Notes: generated by a model not told the origin, from the sequence alone. 64,000 bases of DNA from Rossellomorea aquimaris (GCF_020171925.1 NZ_JAIVAR010000002.1:186001-250000), one strand, 5' to 3'; numbered from the stretch's first letter, positions 17,080 to 29,495 are shown. Numbers and translations are program-made.

Positions 17080-18267
17080 ATGGGGAAAACAGTCATTTTA
17101 GATGGAGCCAGAACTCCTTTCGGCAAGTTTGGAGGCGGACTAAGCAGTTTTACAGCTTCCGAACTCGGCGGCTTTGCCGTGAAGGAAGCATTGAATAGAG
17201 CAGGTGTCACAGGAGAAGACATCGATGAAGTGATCCTCGGTTCGGTCCTGCAGGGAGGACAGGGACAAATCCCTTCCCGCCAGGCGTCGCGCCATGCAGG
17301 GCTACCTTGGAATGTAAAGACGGAAACGATCAATAAAGTGTGTGCATCCGGAATGAGGAGCGTCACGATGGCCGACCAGATCATCCGTGCCGGTGACGGG
17401 GAAGTCATCGTCGCAGGCGGGATGGAATCGATGTCCAACGCACCGTATATTTTGCCTAAAGCACGATGGGGCTTCAAGATGGGTGACTCGAGTGTGAAAG
17501 ACCTGATGGTTCACGACGGCCTGACATGCAGCTTCAACAACGTCCACATGGGCACATACGGAAACGCGACCGCGAAAGAATTCGAATTATCGCGGGAAGA
17601 ACAGGACCGCTGGGCGCTTCGCAGCCACGAGCTTGCAGTGAAAGCGACGGAAGATGGCAAGCTCGGCGAAGAAATCGTGGCAGTCGAAGTACCGCAGCGC
17701 AAAGGGGATCCGGTCGTTGTCGACCGTGATGAAGCACCTCGTAAGGATACGTCACTCGAAGTATTGGCGAAGCTAGGACCGGTATTCGGATCCGATGGAA
17801 CGATCACGGCAGGAAACGCACCGGGAGTCAATGACGGAGCGGCCGCCATGATCCTGATGAGCGAAGAACGCGCTGAAAAAGAAGGCAAACAGCCGCTCGC
17901 AACGATCCTCGGCCACACGGCAATCGCCGTGGAAGCAAAGGACTTCCCGCAGACACCTGGCCTCGTCATCAATGAACTATTGAAGAAAACAGGCAAGTCG
18001 CTCGACGACATCGACCTGTTTGAAATAAACGAAGCCTTCGCGGCAGTGGCACTGACAAGCGGCAAGATCGCAGGCCTCGACCCTGAAAAAATCAACGTGA
18101 ACGGCGGTGCAGTCGCCCTCGGTCACCCGATCGGGGCCAGCGGAGCACGCATCATCCTCACACTCGCATACGAACTGAAACGCCGCGGCGGCGGAATCGG
18201 GATCGCCTCGATCTGTTCCGGAGGCGGCCAGGGCGATGCGATTATGATCGAGGTTGCGAAGCAGTAG
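17080..18267 (+). CDS. mmgA: Acetyl-CoA C-acetyltransferase (thiolase)
   Basis: A 395-residue thiolase. The nucleophilic Cys lies in [11 protein letters not shown] (about residue 88), the active-site His in [15 protein letters not shown] and the second Cys in [10 protein letters not shown]. It either condenses two acetyl-CoA or cleaves 3-ketoacyl-CoA; in this context the thiolytic direction in fatty-acid degradation is likely. Both acetyl-CoA acetyltransferase and 3-ketoacyl-CoA thiolase labels fit. The ATG at 17080 follows AAAGGAGA. It begins the group thiolase, hbd, acd, acd, tetR, icmF, all on the plus strand but with sizeable repeat-filled gaps between the first members. Confidence 0.92.
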   Translation: MGKTVILDGARTPFGKFGGGLSSFTASELGGFAVKEALNRAGVTGEDIDEVILGSVLQGGQGQIPSRQASRHAGLPWNVKTETINKVCASGMRSVTMADQIIRAGDGEVIVAGGMESMSNAPYILPKARWGFKMGDSSVKDLMVHDGLTCSFNNVHMGTYGNATAKEFELSREEQDRWALRSHELAVKATEDGKLGEEIVAVEVPQRKGDPVVVDRDEAPRKDTSLEVLAKLGPVFGSDGTITAGNAPGVNDGAAAMILMSEERAEKEGKQPLATILGHTAIAVEAKDFPQTPGLVINELLKKTGKSLDDIDLFEINEAFAAVALTSGKIAGLDPEKINVNGGAVALGHPIGASGARIILTLAYELKRRGGGIGIASICSGGGQGDAIMIEVAKQ

Positions 18268-18333
18268 GTTGCTGGTTTTGGATTGATAGATTAAAAGAGT
18301 TTTTAGGTTTGGGTTTGTGTGCTTAAGTGGCGG

Positions 18334-18526
18334 TGTCTGGCTCGATTTGGGTGTTTTGAGCCAGGGTCAGATGCGTTGTTTTGAGCCAGGCTCGGATAAA
18401 GGGAAATGAGCCAGGCTCAAACCGGGTCATCTGAGCCAGGCACCATTTGAAGGATTAGTTGTGCCTGGCACCGCATCGAGAAAGCCGTTGTACCAGGTAC
18501 ATAAACACCAAAATGTACCAGGTACA
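18334..18526. repeat. Periodic array of CCAGG-centred 13 bp palindromes
   Basis: The 445 bp between thiolase and hbd has no gene. It carries palindromic words centred on CCAGG/CCTGG: four units TGAGCCAGGnTCA or related start at 18357, 18382, 18407 and 18432 (exact 25 bp period). They are followed by TGTGCCTGGCACC at 18460 and TGTACCAGGTACA at 18489 and 18514 (25 bp). A diverged unit (TGTCTGGCTCG) is at 18334. Spacers are mostly 12 bp and differ from each other. Confidence 0.85.
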
Positions 18527-18555
18527 CAAAACCAGAAATTTTAATTTAACTAGTT

Positions 18556-18674
18556 CCAGCAGTTGGTTGGAGTGGAAGAAGAATACTCCTGCGGGAAGAG
18601 TAGCTGATGTGAGACCCCGGAGGCTCACGGGCTACCCGCGGAAAACGAAGTCTACCACGGAAACCAACTGCGGT
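18556..18674 (+). repeat. Family B copy 3
   Basis: Arms TTGGTTGGAGTGGAAGA and TCTACCACGGAAACCAA, with internal GTGAG/CTCAC pairing. It ends 38 bp before hbd, in the same orientation as the other copies. Confidence 0.88.
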
Positions 18675-18712
18675 ATAGAAGCACTATTTTTCAAACAAAG
18701 GGGAGAAACACA

Positions 18713-19564
18713 ATGAACATAAAAAAAGTCATGGTCATCGGAGCCGGACAAATGGGCTCAGGGATCGCACAGGTATGTGCCCAGGCTGGATTTGACGTTT
18801 ACTTAAATGATTTAAAAGAAGAATTCGTCCAAAAAGGGATCGGCGTCATCACAAAGAATCTTTCCCGTTCAGTGGACAAAGGCCGGATGAGTGAAGACGA
18901 TAAGGCGGCAACGCTGAACAGGCTGACGGCTTCGACGGATATCAACGATGCAAAGAATGTGGATATAGTGATCGAAGCAGCGGTTGAGAACATGGACATC
19001 AAAACAAAGATCTTCGCTCAGCTTGATGAGATTGCGCCTGAACATGCGATTCTTGCAACGAATACATCTTCACTTCCAATCACGGAGATTGCGGCGGCGA
19101 CGAAGCGTCCAGGGCAGGTCATCGGGATGCATTTTATGAATCCGGTGCCGGTTATGAAGCTTGTGGAGATCATCCGCGGACTGGCGACGACGGATGAAGT
19201 GTATCAATCGATTGAAGACATGACGAAGTCACTGAGCAAAGTACCGGTTGAAGTGGAAGATTTCCCTGGATTCGTATCGAACCGCATCCTGATGCCGATG
19301 ATCAACGAAGCGATTTATACGCTGTACGAAGGGGTTGCAAGCAAGGAAGCGATCGACGAAGTGATGAAGCTCGGCATGAATCATCCGATGGGGCCGCTTA
19401 CGCTTGCCGATTTCATCGGACTAGACACTTGCCTTTACATCATGGAAACACTTCATGACGGCTTCGGTGACGATAAATACCGTCCATGCCCACTGCTCAG
19501 GAAATACGTCAAAGCAGGCTGGCTTGGGAAGAAGACCGGAAGAGGTTTCTACTCGTACGAATAA
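18713..19564 (+). CDS. mmgB: 3-hydroxybutyryl-CoA dehydrogenase
   Basis: A 283-residue NAD(P)-dependent dehydrogenase that oxidises 3-hydroxyacyl-CoA to 3-ketoacyl-CoA. The Rossmann motif GAGQMGSG is at residues 10-17, the catalytic His is in GMHFMNPVPVMKLVEI, and NHPMGPLTLADFIGLD marks the C-terminal dimerisation domain. The length matches the Hbd/MmgB family. The ATG at 18713 follows GGGGAGA. It provides the step before the upstream thiolase and feeds acetyl-CoA production. Translation start is 38 bp downstream of a family B repeat. Confidence 0.94.
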   Translation: MNIKKVMVIGAGQMGSGIAQVCAQAGFDVYLNDLKEEFVQKGIGVITKNLSRSVDKGRMSEDDKAATLNRLTASTDINDAKNVDIVIEAAVENMDIKTKIFAQLDEIAPEHAILATNTSSLPITEIAAATKRPGQVIGMHFMNPVPVMKLVEIIRGLATTDEVYQSIEDMTKSLSKVPVEVEDFPGFVSNRILMPMINEAIYTLYEGVASKEAIDEVMKLGMNHPMGPLTLADFIGLDTCLYIMETLHDGFGDDKYRPCPLLRKYVKAGWLGKKTGRGFYSYE

Positions 19565-19609
19565 GAGAGTCGCTTCACTTTGAACACGAACATCCGGGAG
19601 GGGACAATC

Positions 19610-20746
19610 ATGGAATTACGATTCACGGAAGAACAGAAGATGATGCGCAAGATGATGCGTGATTTTGCACAAGGAGAGATAGAGCCTTATGTCGAGAAAA
19701 TGGAAGAGGGCCATTTTCCTCGTGAGATCTTAGATAAAATGGCAGTGCTTGGCCTGATGGGGATCACGATTCCAGAAAAATACGGCGGCTCCGAAATGGA
19801 CTTCACTTCGTATATCATCGCAATCAATGAGCTTTCGAAGGTCAGCGCGACGATCGGGGTCATCCTATCGGTGCATACGTCGGTCGGGACGAATCCGATC
19901 CTGTATTTTGGGAATGAGGAACAGAAGCAGAAATACATCCCGAAGCTTGCTTCAGGGAAGTATCTGGGCGCATTCTGCCTGACGGAGCCAAGTGCGGGAT
20001 CTGACGCGAAGAGCTTGAAGTCGAAGGCGGAGAAGCGCGGCGATCATTATGTGATTAACGGTTCGAAGGTCTTCATTACAAACGGGGGCGAAGCGGATAC
20101 CTATATCGTGTTCGCTGTTACCGATCCAACGAAGGGAAGCCGCGGGGTATCGGCGTTCATCGTGGAAAAAGGGACACCGGGACTGATCATCGGAAAAGAT
20201 GAGCACAAAATGGGTCTTCACGGTTCCAGGACGGTCCAGCTCACGTTTGAAGATATGAAAGTGCCGGCGGAAAATCTCCTTGGTAAAGAAGGGGAAGGCT
20301 TCAAGATCGCGATGGCGAACCTCGATGTCGGCCGAATCGGGATTGCCGCACAGGCACTCGGCATCGCGGAAGGGGCATTCGAACATGCCACGGCCTATGC
20401 GAAAGAACGCGTTCAGTTTGGCAAACCAATATCCGCGCAGCAAGGGATCGGTTTCAAGCTAGCGGACATGGCGACTGCCATTGAAGGCGCGAAGCTCTTG
20501 GTTTACAGAGCGGCGGACCTGCGCTCACAAGGTATTTCCTGCGGAAAAGAAGCCTCCATGGCCAAACTTTTCGCCTCCAAAACAGCCGTCGACGTCACAA
20601 CCGAAGCCATCCAGGTCTACGGAGGCTACGGCTACACGAAGGAATATCCGGTAGAAAGACTATTCCGCGATGCGAAAGTGACCGAGATATACGAAGGCAC
20701 AAGCGAGATTCAGAGGATGGTCATCGGGAAGAATTTATTGGTTTAA
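19610..20746 (+). CDS. Acyl-CoA dehydrogenase (first paralogue)
   Basis: A 378-residue FAD-dependent acyl-CoA dehydrogenase. The signature AFCLTEPSAGSDA and the catalytic base region IYEGTSEIQRMVIGKNLL (Glu in YEGTSE) are present, as is the QVYGGYGYTKEYPVERLFRDAK motif. It oxidises acyl-CoA to the 2-enoyl-CoA and passes electrons to ETF. I placed the start at ATG 19610 after GGGAGGGGAC; the longer ORF from 19580 lacks a ribosome binding site. It is a close paralogue of the dehydrogenase 250 bp downstream; chain-length or branched-chain preference cannot be read from the sequence. Related to MmgC/AcdA of B. subtilis. Confidence 0.93.
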   Translation: MELRFTEEQKMMRKMMRDFAQGEIEPYVEKMEEGHFPREILDKMAVLGLMGITIPEKYGGSEMDFTSYIIAINELSKVSATIGVILSVHTSVGTNPILYFGNEEQKQKYIPKLASGKYLGAFCLTEPSAGSDAKSLKSKAEKRGDHYVINGSKVFITNGGEADTYIVFAVTDPTKGSRGVSAFIVEKGTPGLIIGKDEHKMGLHGSRTVQLTFEDMKVPAENLLGKEGEGFKIAMANLDVGRIGIAAQALGIAEGAFEHATAYAKERVQFGKPISAQQGIGFKLADMATAIEGAKLLVYRAADLRSQGISCGKEASMAKLFASKTAVDVTTEAIQVYGGYGYTKEYPVERLFRDAKVTEIYEGTSEIQRMVIGKNLLV

Positions 20747-20799
20747 AAGGTGTTCTGAAAATACATTGATGAAGCTCGAAGTTAAGAATTGGCTGTTTC

Positions 20800-20916
20800 G
20801 AGCGTTGATTGGAGTGGAAGACGAAGACCCCTGCGGGAGAAGTGGTTTGGTGAGACCCCGGAGGCTCACGGGTCACCCGCGGAAAGCGAAGTCTTCCACG
20901 GAGATCAACAGCGGTG
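20800..20916 (+). repeat. Family B copy 4
   Basis: A copy between the two acyl-CoA dehydrogenase genes (20747-20997), in the standard orientation; arms GTTGATTGGAGTGGAAGACG and GTCTTCCACGGAGATCAAC. Confidence 0.88.
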
Positions 20917-20997
20917 ATTAAACTAGTGGCTGATAGAAAACGCCATTTTTAAAATAGCTTTTAAAAACACATTCCAACAAAGATGGGAGAAAAAATC

Positions 20998-22137
20998 ATG
21001 AAATTTACGTTGTCTGAAGAGCATGAAATGATTCGCAAGATGGTACGCGATTTTGCACGCAATGAGGTGGCACCGACTGCTGCAGAGCGCGATGAGGAAG
21101 AACGCTTCGATATGGATATTTTTAAGAAGATGGCGGAGCTTGGCTTGACGGGTATTCCTTGGCCGGAAGAGTATGGCGGGATCGGAAGCGACTATCTGGC
21201 TTACTGTATCGCTGTCGAGGAGCTTTCAAGGGTTTGTGCATCTACAGGCGTAACCTTGTCCGCGCACACGTCACTTGCTGGCTGGCCGGTTTATAAATTC
21301 GGTACGGAAGAGCAAAAGCAGAAGTATCTTCGTCCGATGGCACAGGGTGAGAAGATCGGGGCGTACGGCTTGACGGAGCCAGGTTCCGGTTCCGATGCGG
21401 GTGGCATGAAAACGACGGCGCGCCTCGAAGGCGACCACTACGTTCTGAATGGCTCGAAGATCTTCATCACGAACGGCGGAATCGCGGATACGTACATCGT
21501 CTTTGCTTTGACGGATCCTGCTTCCCGTCAGCGCGGAACAAGTGCGTTCATCGTCGAGAAGGACTTTGAAGGATTCTCTGTTGGGAAAAAAGAGAAAAAG
21601 CTCGGGATCCGTTCGTCTCCAACGACGGAAATCGTGTTTGAAGAATGTAAAGTACCGAAAGAGAACCTTCTTGGAAAAGAAGGGGAAGGCTTCAAGATTG
21701 CGATGATGACGCTTGATGGCGGCCGTAACGGAATTGCCGCTCAGGCAGTCGGGATCGCTCAAGGGGCACTGGATGCGTCAATCGACTATGCGAAAGAGCG
21801 CGAGCAGTTCGGTAAGCCGATCGCAGCGAATCAGGGGATTTCGTTTAAAATCGCTGACATGGCGACATCCATCGAAGCTTCCCGTCTATTAACCTATCAA
21901 GCGGCTTGGCTTGAGTCGGAAGGTCTTCCGTACGGAAAAGAATCGGCGATGTCGAAGCTGATGGCAGGCGACACGGCGATGAAGGTGACGACGGAAGCGG
22001 TTCAAATCTTCGGAGGCTACGGTTATACGAAGGATTATCCGGTGGAGCGCTATATGCGTGATGCGAAGATCACCCAAATTTATGAGGGGACGCAGGAAAT
22101 CCAGCGTCTGGTCATATCACGGATGGTGACGAAGTAA
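20998..22137 (+). CDS. acdA: Acyl-CoA dehydrogenase (second paralogue)
   Basis: A 379-residue acyl-CoA dehydrogenase with [15 protein letters not shown], the [20 protein letters not shown] motif and the catalytic Glu in IYEGTQEIQ near the C-terminus. The start ATG 20998 follows GATGGGAG; an in-frame ATG at 20983 is an alternative. The gene is close to AcdA of B. subtilis, which also lies between fadF and rpoE. Together with icmF next to it, a short-chain or branched-chain substrate such as isobutyryl- or butyryl-CoA is possible but unproven. Confidence 0.93.
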   Translation: MKFTLSEEHEMIRKMVRDFARNEVAPTAAERDEEERFDMDIFKKMAELGLTGIPWPEEYGGIGSDYLAYCIAVEELSRVCASTGVTLSAHTSLAGWPVYKFGTEEQKQKYLRPMAQGEKIGAYGLTEPGSGSDAGGMKTTARLEGDHYVLNGSKIFITNGGIADTYIVFALTDPASRQRGTSAFIVEKDFEGFSVGKKEKKLGIRSSPTTEIVFEECKVPKENLLGKEGEGFKIAMMTLDGGRNGIAAQAVGIAQGALDASIDYAKEREQFGKPIAANQGISFKIADMATSIEASRLLTYQAAWLESEGLPYGKESAMSKLMAGDTAMKVTTEAVQIFGGYGYTKDYPVERYMRDAKITQIYEGTQEIQRLVISRMVTK

Positions 22138-22281
22138 GTTTTTTCGGCACGAACTGTTCCAATCTACAAGAAGCAATAAAGGGGTATGTACACACATAAA
22201 TAACGCCCGATCCGTTGGGGGACGGAGAAGGCGATGAGCATAAGGGACAATGGGAGAATGAAATAAAGGCGGTCGGTAGAA

Positions 22282-22935
22282 ATGGATAATAAACGGGAAG
22301 TGCATGCTTCCGTCAAAGATGAACGGTTAGTGGAAAAGCGGCGCGATCAGATGATCCGGGGAGCCGTCTCTCTTTTTAAACAGAAAGGGTTTCACCGCAC
22401 CACGACGAGGGAGATTGCCAAGGCCGCCGGATTCAGCATCGGAACGCTTTATGAGTATATACGAACGAAGGAAGATGTGTTGTATCTTGTCTGTGACAGT
22501 ATTTATGAACAGGTACGACTGGAGCTAGAGGAGCTCGATACCGATGAAGGGACGATCGAGGGCTTGAGGATCGGCATCGCCCATTACTTTCAGGTGATGG
22601 ACCGGATGCAGGATGAGGTTCTCGTCATGTATCAGGAAGCGAAGTCGTTATCGAAGGATGCGCTGCCGTATGTGCTCCGGAAAGAGCTTGAGATGGTCGC
22701 GATGGTGGAGAAGTTGATCGTCCGCTGCGTCGAAACGGGGGAACTCGAGCTAGATGACGAGAGGATCCATATGCTTGCGCAAAATGTATTCGTCCAGGGG
22801 CAGATGTGGGGATTCCGCCGCTGGGCATTACAGAAACGGTATTCACTAGAGGAGTACATCGAGCTTCAGGTCGACCTTCTTTTTACAGGGATCACAGGCT
22901 TTGAAAAACAAAGGAGAACAGGGGGAGTAATATGA
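22282..22935 (+). CDS. TetR family transcriptional regulator
   Basis: A 217-residue regulator. The N-terminal helix-turn-helix is [43 protein letters not shown] (residues about 25-68), followed by an all-helical ligand domain. It overlaps icmF by 4 bp (ATGA), so the two are translationally coupled, and it probably senses an acyl-CoA and controls the thiolase-icmF genes. It is not obviously the FadR orthologue: the ligand domain sequence differs from YsiA as I recall it. No clear ribosome binding site is seen (GGCGGTCGG), so the exact start is less certain. Confidence 0.88.
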   Translation: MDNKREVHASVKDERLVEKRRDQMIRGAVSLFKQKGFHRTTTREIAKAAGFSIGTLYEYIRTKEDVLYLVCDSIYEQVRLELEELDTDEGTIEGLRIGIAHYFQVMDRMQDEVLVMYQEAKSLSKDALPYVLRKELEMVAMVEKLIVRCVETGELELDDERIHMLAQNVFVQGQMWGFRRWALQKRYSLEEYIELQVDLLFTGITGFEKQRRTGGVI

Positions 22936-25900
22936 GCACGGTTGAAGTATATAAACCGAAGCACCATGTCCGCTTTGTGACGGCATCGAGCCTATTTGAC
23001 GGACATGATGCGTCGATCAACATAATGAGACGGATCATCCAGGCGAGCGGGTCGGAGGTTATTCACCTTGGCCATAACCGCTCCGTGGAAGAAGTGGTGA
23101 ATGCTGCGATCCAGGAGGACGTACAGGGGATTGCGATTTCCTCCTATCAAGGCGGACACGTTGAATATTTTAAATACATGTATGATTTATTAAAAGAAAG
23201 AGGAGCTTCCCATATCCGCATTTACGGTGGCGGCGGCGGGGTCATCATCCCGCGTGAAATCAAGGAGCTCCATGAATACGGGATCGCCCGCATCTTTTCA
23301 CCTGAAGATGGAAGGAAGCACGGTTTGCAGGGGATGATCAACCAGATGATCGAGGAGTGTGACTTCCCGACGATTGAAGGAAGTGTCAACTCCGAGGTTG
23401 AAAAGCTTTCGGCTGGAGACGTGAATGCGATTTCCAAGCTGATTTCATTGGCAGAATATCAGGTTGGGGCGAATGAAGAAGTGGCGGCAACGGCCCAGAC
23501 GGTTTTTTCAGAGATCAAGACGCTTGCCAAAAAGGTTCCGGTACTCGGGATCACGGGAACTGGTGGAGCAGGGAAAAGCTCCCTGACGGACGAACTGATC
23601 CGTCGCTTCATCAACGAACTTCCTGAGAAGAAGATTGCGGTTCTATCAATCGATCCGACGAAGCAAAAGACAGGCGGTGCCCTTCTTGGCGACCGGATCC
23701 GAATGAACGCGATCTTCAATCCACGCGTTTACATGCGAAGCCTGGCTACGCGTGGATCAAAGACCGAGCTGTCACTCGCAATCAAGGATGCGATCAATGT
23801 CGTGAAAGCGGCCGGCTACGATCTTGTTGTCGTCGAGACGAGTGGGATCGGGCAGGGCGATGCGGAAATCGCTGAAATCTGTGACATGTCGATGTATGTG
23901 ATGACGAGCGAATTCGGTGCGCCTTCACAGCTTGAAAAAATCGATATGATCGATTTTGCCGACCTCATCGTCATCAACAAATTCGAGCGCAAAGGCTCAG
24001 AGGATGCGCGCCGTCAGGTTCAGAAGCAATATCAGCGCAGCCACATGCTGTTTGACAAAGATCTTGATGAGATGCCGGTGTACGGGACGATTGCAAGTCA
24101 GTTCAATGACCCGGGTACGAATGCGCTTTTTGCAGCGATTGTGGACGTTGTGAATGAGAAGATGAAGCTTGATTGGAAGACAGGTTTTTCTAAGAACGTT
24201 GATGTTGAGAAGCAGAACGTCATCATTCCGAACAACCGCCGTTATTATTTAAGGGAAATTGCGGATACCGTCCGCAACTATCATAAAAAAGCGGAAGAGC
24301 AAGTGAATCTTGCACGCCGTTTGTTCCAAATCGAAGGTGCGATCGAAGCCCTGCGTGAGAAAGAGCAGAATGATGAGGTCCTTACGTCACTGAACACGTT
24401 GAAGGATGAAGTGGAAAACAAGCTGACGGCGGAATCCAAAGGAATCTTGGAAAAATGGGAAAACCTGAAGGATACGTACAGCAAGGACCGCTTCGTCACG
24501 AAGATCCGTGATAAGGAAATCGTGACCGAACTGAAGACGAAGAGCCTGTCCGGTCTGGACATTCCGAAAGTGGCCCTTCCGAAATACAAGGATTATGGCG
24601 AAATTTTAAGATGGGTGTACAAGGAAAACGTACCTGGTTCATTCCCATATACAGCCGGCGTGTTTCCTTTTAAACGAAAAGGAGAAGATCCGAAGCGCCA
24701 GTTCGCGGGTGAAGGGACGCCTGAGCGGACAAATCGCCGCTTCCATTACTTGTCGAAGGATGATGATGCGAAACGTCTGAGCACGGCGTTCGACTCGGTT
24801 ACATTATACGGTGAAGATCCGGATCACCGCCCTGACATCTACGGGAAAGTCGGCGAGAGCGGCGTGAGCATCTGTACGCTCGATGATATGAAGAAGCTGT
24901 ATGCAGGCTTCGATCTTTGTGCACCATCGACGTCGGTATCGATGACGATCAACGGACCGGCACCGATCATCCTGGCGATGTACATGAACACGGCGATCGA
25001 TCAGCAGATCCGTGCGAAGGAAGAAGAGCTTGGACGCGTGCTGACGGTCGAAGAGTACGTGGAAGTGAAGGAACAGACGCTTCAAGTCGTGCGTGGAACC
25101 GTTCAGGCCGATATTTTAAAAGAAGATCAAGGCCAGAATACGTGCATCTTCTCGACGGAGTTCGCGCTTCGCATGATGGGTGACATCCAGCAGTACTTCA
25201 TCGACCACAAAGTGAGAAACTACTATTCTGTCTCGATTTCCGGCTACCACATCGCGGAAGCGGGTGCGAATCCGATTTCGCAGCTGGCGTTCACGCTCGC
25301 AAACGGCTTCACGTATGTTGAGTACTATTTGAGCCGCGGAATGGATATCAATAAATTTGCGCCTAATCTGTCGTTCTTCTTCTCGAACGGGCTTGATCCT
25401 GAGTACACGGTGATCGGCCGCGTGGCACGCCGCATCTGGTCGACGGTCATGCGTGACAAGTACGGAGCGGATGAGCGCAGTCAGAAGCTGAAGTACCACA
25501 TCCAGACATCCGGGCGTTCGCTTCATGCGCAGGAAATCGATTTCAACGATATCCGTACGACGCTACAAGCGTTGATGGCGTTGCAGGATAACTGTAACTC
25601 GCTTCACACGAATGCATATGACGAAGCGATCACGACGCCGACGGAAGAATCGGTGCGCCGCGCGATGGCGATCCAAATGATCATCACGAAGGAACACGGC
25701 CTGTCGAAGAATGAAAATCCACTTCAAGGATCGTTCATTGCTGAAGAGCTGACGGATCTTGTGGAAGAAATGGTACTCGCTGAATTCGACCGCTTGAATG
25801 ACCGCGGAGGCGTACTCGGTTCGATGGAAACGCAGTATCAGCGCGGCAAGATCCAGGAAGAGTCGATGTATTATGAAATGAAGAAGCATAACGGTGAGCT

Positions 25901-26198
25901 TCCGATCGTCGGGGTGAATACGTACTTGAACCCGAACCCTCCGTCTGAGGATGAGGTGGATAGCATGGAACTGGCCCGTGCAACGAAGGAAGAGAAGGAA
26001 ACGCAGATCAAGAACCTGCGTGACTTCCAAGGCCGCCATGAAGATAAAATCGAAGAAGCACTCCTGCGCCTGAAGAAAGCCGCAGTCGACGGAGGCAACA
26101 TCTTCGAAGAACTCATGGAAACGGTCAAAGTCGCAAGCCTCGGGCAGATCACCCGTGCCCTCTACGAAGTCGGGGGACAATACCGCAGGAATATGTAA
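22932..26198 (+). CDS. icmF: Fused isobutyryl-CoA mutase with its G-protein chaperone
   Basis: This 1088-residue coenzyme-B12 enzyme is a natural fusion. Residues about 12-145 form the B12-binding domain with the cobalt-ligand His25 in DGHDAS. Residues about 200-420 are a MeaB-like GTPase with P-loop [12 protein letters not shown] (about 206-217), and residues about 560-1085 are the radical mutase substrate domain. It interconverts isobutyryl-CoA and n-butyryl-CoA, with the G-domain gating cofactor loading. IcmF family members can also act on isovaleryl/pivalyl-CoA. The start overlaps tetR. It links valine or branched fatty-acid breakdown to the neighbouring acyl-CoA dehydrogenases, hbd and thiolase. 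Confidence 0.95.
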   Translation: MSTVEVYKPKHHVRFVTASSLFDGHDASINIMRRIIQASGSEVIHLGHNRSVEEVVNAAIQEDVQGIAISSYQGGHVEYFKYMYDLLKERGASHIRIYGGGGGVIIPREIKELHEYGIARIFSPEDGRKHGLQGMINQMIEECDFPTIEGSVNSEVEKLSAGDVNAISKLISLAEYQVGANEEVAATAQTVFSEIKTLAKKVPVLGITGTGGAGKSSLTDELIRRFINELPEKKIAVLSIDPTKQKTGGALLGDRIRMNAIFNPRVYMRSLATRGSKTELSLAIKDAINVVKAAGYDLVVVETSGIGQGDAEIAEICDMSMYVMTSEFGAPSQLEKIDMIDFADLIVINKFERKGSEDARRQVQKQYQRSHMLFDKDLDEMPVYGTIASQFNDPGTNALFAAIVDVVNEKMKLDWKTGFSKNVDVEKQNVIIPNNRRYYLREIADTVRNYHKKAEEQVNLARRLFQIEGAIEALREKEQNDEVLTSLNTLKDEVENKLTAESKGILEKWENLKDTYSKDRFVTKIRDKEIVTELKTKSLSGLDIPKVALPKYKDYGEILRWVYKENVPGSFPYTAGVFPFKRKGEDPKRQFAGEGTPERTNRRFHYLSKDDDAKRLSTAFDSVTLYGEDPDHRPDIYGKVGESGVSICTLDDMKKLYAGFDLCAPSTSVSMTINGPAPIILAMYMNTAIDQQIRAKEEELGRVLTVEEYVEVKEQTLQVVRGTVQADILKEDQGQNTCIFSTEFALRMMGDIQQYFIDHKVRNYYSVSISGYHIAEAGANPISQLAFTLANGFTYVEYYLSRGMDINKFAPNLSFFFSNGLDPEYTVIGRVARRIWSTVMRDKYGADERSQKLKYHIQTSGRSLHAQEIDFNDIRTTLQALMALQDNCNSLHTNAYDEAITTPTEESVRRAMAIQMIITKEHGLSKNENPLQGSFIAEELTDLVEEMVLAEFDRLNDRGGVLGSMETQYQRGKIQEESMYYEMKKHNGELPIVGVNTYLNPNPPSEDEVDSMELARATKEEKETQIKNLRDFQGRHEDKIEEALLRLKKAAVDGGNIFEELMETVKVASLGQITRALYEVGGQYRRNM

Positions 26199-26206
26199 CG
26201 TATTAA

Positions 26207-26244
26207 AAAGAAGACTGCTGTCGTACAAGACGGCAGTCTTTTTG
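26207..26244 (+). terminator. Terminator of icmF operon
   Basis: The stem AAGACTGCTGTC/GACGGCAGTCTT (one wobble) is followed by TTTT, just after the icmF stop. Confidence 0.9.
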
Positions 26245-26254
26245 GAGTGAAGTG

Positions 26255-26300
26255 GAAGGTACGTCCCGCTGCGCTTTAAAGTGATAAAGGACAGTCCTTT
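26255..26300. repeat. Family A palindrome, degenerate copy
   Basis: The left arm GAAGGTACGTCCCGCT is clear, but the right arm has decayed to AAAGGACAGTCCTTT. The rest of the 26199-26481 gap shows only a TATAAT element at 26427-26432. Confidence 0.65.
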
Positions 26301-26481
26301 ATTGTGCTGAAGTCATGAACGTATCGGGACGTGGAGTTTAAAAACCTTCAAACTGGTCTATCATGAAAAGACAGAAAAGTTACAATTCTTTACCCCTATG
26401 TAATAGTAGCTGGTGTGATTATGCTATATAATGGTAGTGGATGATTTGGCTAGATTAGAGATAAGTACTGGATGTGACGTT

Positions 26482-26673
26482 GTGAGGACACTTTTGCGAG
26501 TTGCACTGATCGGGGCGGGCCTTTATGGTTCGATTGTTTTATATCACTTTCAATTGGGGGCCGTGCCTTTCTTCCTGCTCTCATTCTATTTCTTCTATGA
26601 AGCATATAAGGCGATCCGGTATGGTGATCGAGAAGACCCTGAAGATAGCGGCATCCTGAATTCACAAGAATAA
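26482..26673 (+). CDS. Small hypothetical membrane protein
   Basis: A 63-residue protein with two hydrophobic stretches (about LLRVALIGAGLYGSIVLY and AVPFFLLSFYFFYEAYKA) and a charged tail RYGDREDPEDS. I use GTG 26482 because GGATGTGA just upstream is one base from a perfect Shine-Dalgarno; the first in-frame ATG (26431) overlaps a TATAAT promoter element. I do not recognise the family. It lies between the icmF operon and rpoE, and a terminator follows. Confidence 0.5.
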   Translation: MRTLLRVALIGAGLYGSIVLYHFQLGAVPFFLLSFYFFYEAYKAIRYGDREDPEDSGILNSQE

Positions 26674-26725
26674 AAAAATGAGAGAAAAGCGATATATATA
26701 TGGCATAAAGTCTCTCATATTGTTT
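26673..26725 (+). terminator. Terminator after the small membrane protein gene
   Basis: The arms TGAGAGA and TCTCTCA flank a 25 bp AT-rich loop and are followed by TATTGTTT. Confidence 0.5.
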
Positions 26726-26921
26726 ATAATGAATAGTATGTTTTAAAATGATAATGGCAGGATTATGCCATTTTTGCGGTGGGGTTGGGAACAATCCACT
26801 TCAAGCTGCAGCATGTTGTCATGTTTTTAGCATTCTGTCAGGTTAGAGAAACCGGGCGACGGATTGGTGCTTTAGCGGCTCTCTAAGGGAGAGTGTGAAA
26901 TAGAGAAAGGAAGTGCGTAAA

Positions 26922-27506
26922 GTGAGTCTTAAACAGTTATCGAAGGAAGAATTGCGTCAAACATCTTTTATTGAATTGGCACACGAAATCATGGTGGAGA
27001 AGAAGCAAGCCATAACATTCCAGGAAGTGCTCAAGGAAATTACAAGTTTACTTGAAATCTCTGAATCAGAGGTCAAAAGCCGCATGGTTCAATTTTATAC
27101 AGACCTGAACATCGATGGACGTTTCATCGCGCTTGGCGAAAACCGCTGGGGACTTCGCGAATGGTATCCGGTTGATCAGATCGAAGAAGAGACGGTACCG
27201 ACGATGAAATCTACCAAAAAGAAAAAGTCCAAGAAGAAAGCGGACGAAGATCTTGACCTGGATGATTTCGAAGATCTTGATGATGAGGATCTCGATGACG
27301 ATCTTGACTATGATGATCTTGATGATTCGGACGACGATGATGACCTCACGGATGACGATGACGACGATGTGGATGAGTCAGACGACATCGACGATATTGA
27401 TGTCGATGAAGACGATGAGGACTTGGAAATCGACGATGAGTTCGATGAGCTAGACGATGAAGATGACGAAGAAGAGACGGATGAAGAAGAGGACGAAAAT
27501 CTTTAA
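26922..27506 (+). CDS. rpoE: RNA polymerase delta subunit
   Basis: A 194-residue subunit specific to Firmicutes. The folded N-terminal domain (about residues 1-90, with MVQFYTDLNIDGRFIALGENRWGLREWYP region) is followed by a lysine-rich KKKKSKKKA patch and a roughly 95-residue disordered tail made almost only of Asp and Glu. The tail displaces nucleic acids from core RNA polymerase and helps recycling and promoter selectivity. GTG 26922 is chosen over GTG 26913 because AAAGGA lies 10 bp before it and MSLKQLSKEEL aligns with the family. Genomic position before pyrG is as in B. subtilis. Confidence 0.95.
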   Translation: MSLKQLSKEELRQTSFIELAHEIMVEKKQAITFQEVLKEITSLLEISESEVKSRMVQFYTDLNIDGRFIALGENRWGLREWYPVDQIEEETVPTMKSTKKKKSKKKADEDLDLDDFEDLDDEDLDDDLDYDDLDDSDDDDDLTDDDDDDVDESDDIDDIDVDEDDEDLEIDDEFDELDDEDDEEETDEEEDENL

Positions 27507-27549
27507 TTATTCAGTGAATTAGGAAGATTATCCCGACCTCATTCTATGC

Positions 27550-27664
27550 TTGACTTCTATCAGTCAGGAAGGTAGTATTTTATTTGGGCTCCTTAAAAAA
27601 GGACGGATAGAGTATTCAAACGCTCCCCTTGCCATTCGGCAAGAGGGGCGTTTTTTATTTTTTA
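27550..27664 (+). promoter_or_regulatory. pyrG promoter, CTP-sensing initiation site and attenuator
   Basis: TTGACT (27550-27555), a 17 bp spacer and TAGTAT (27573-27578) place the transcription start at G27586 in GGGCTCC. A terminator follows: stem AACGCTCCCCTTGCC/GGCAAGAGGGGCGTT (27619-27652) plus TTTTTTATTTTTT. This is the layout of the B. subtilis pyrG system: at low CTP polymerase stalls and adds extra G residues at the 5' end, and the poly-G pairs with the pyrimidine-rich CUCCCCUU arm to block the terminator. Homology of arrangement is seen; the mechanism is from established B. subtilis work. Confidence 0.85.
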
Positions 27665-27737
27665 CAGGATGGCTTGCAGAATGGATGCAGGCTGAACCTT
27701 TGTTCTCTTCCCCTTACAATTGACAACTATTTAAATA

Positions 27738-29495
<1,758 letters not shown>

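Noticed and set aside
22282..22935. TetR protein as the FadR orthologue
   Set aside because: The recognition helix and ligand domain do not resemble YsiA/FadR as recalled, and fadF is separated from it; left as an unnamed TetR regulator.
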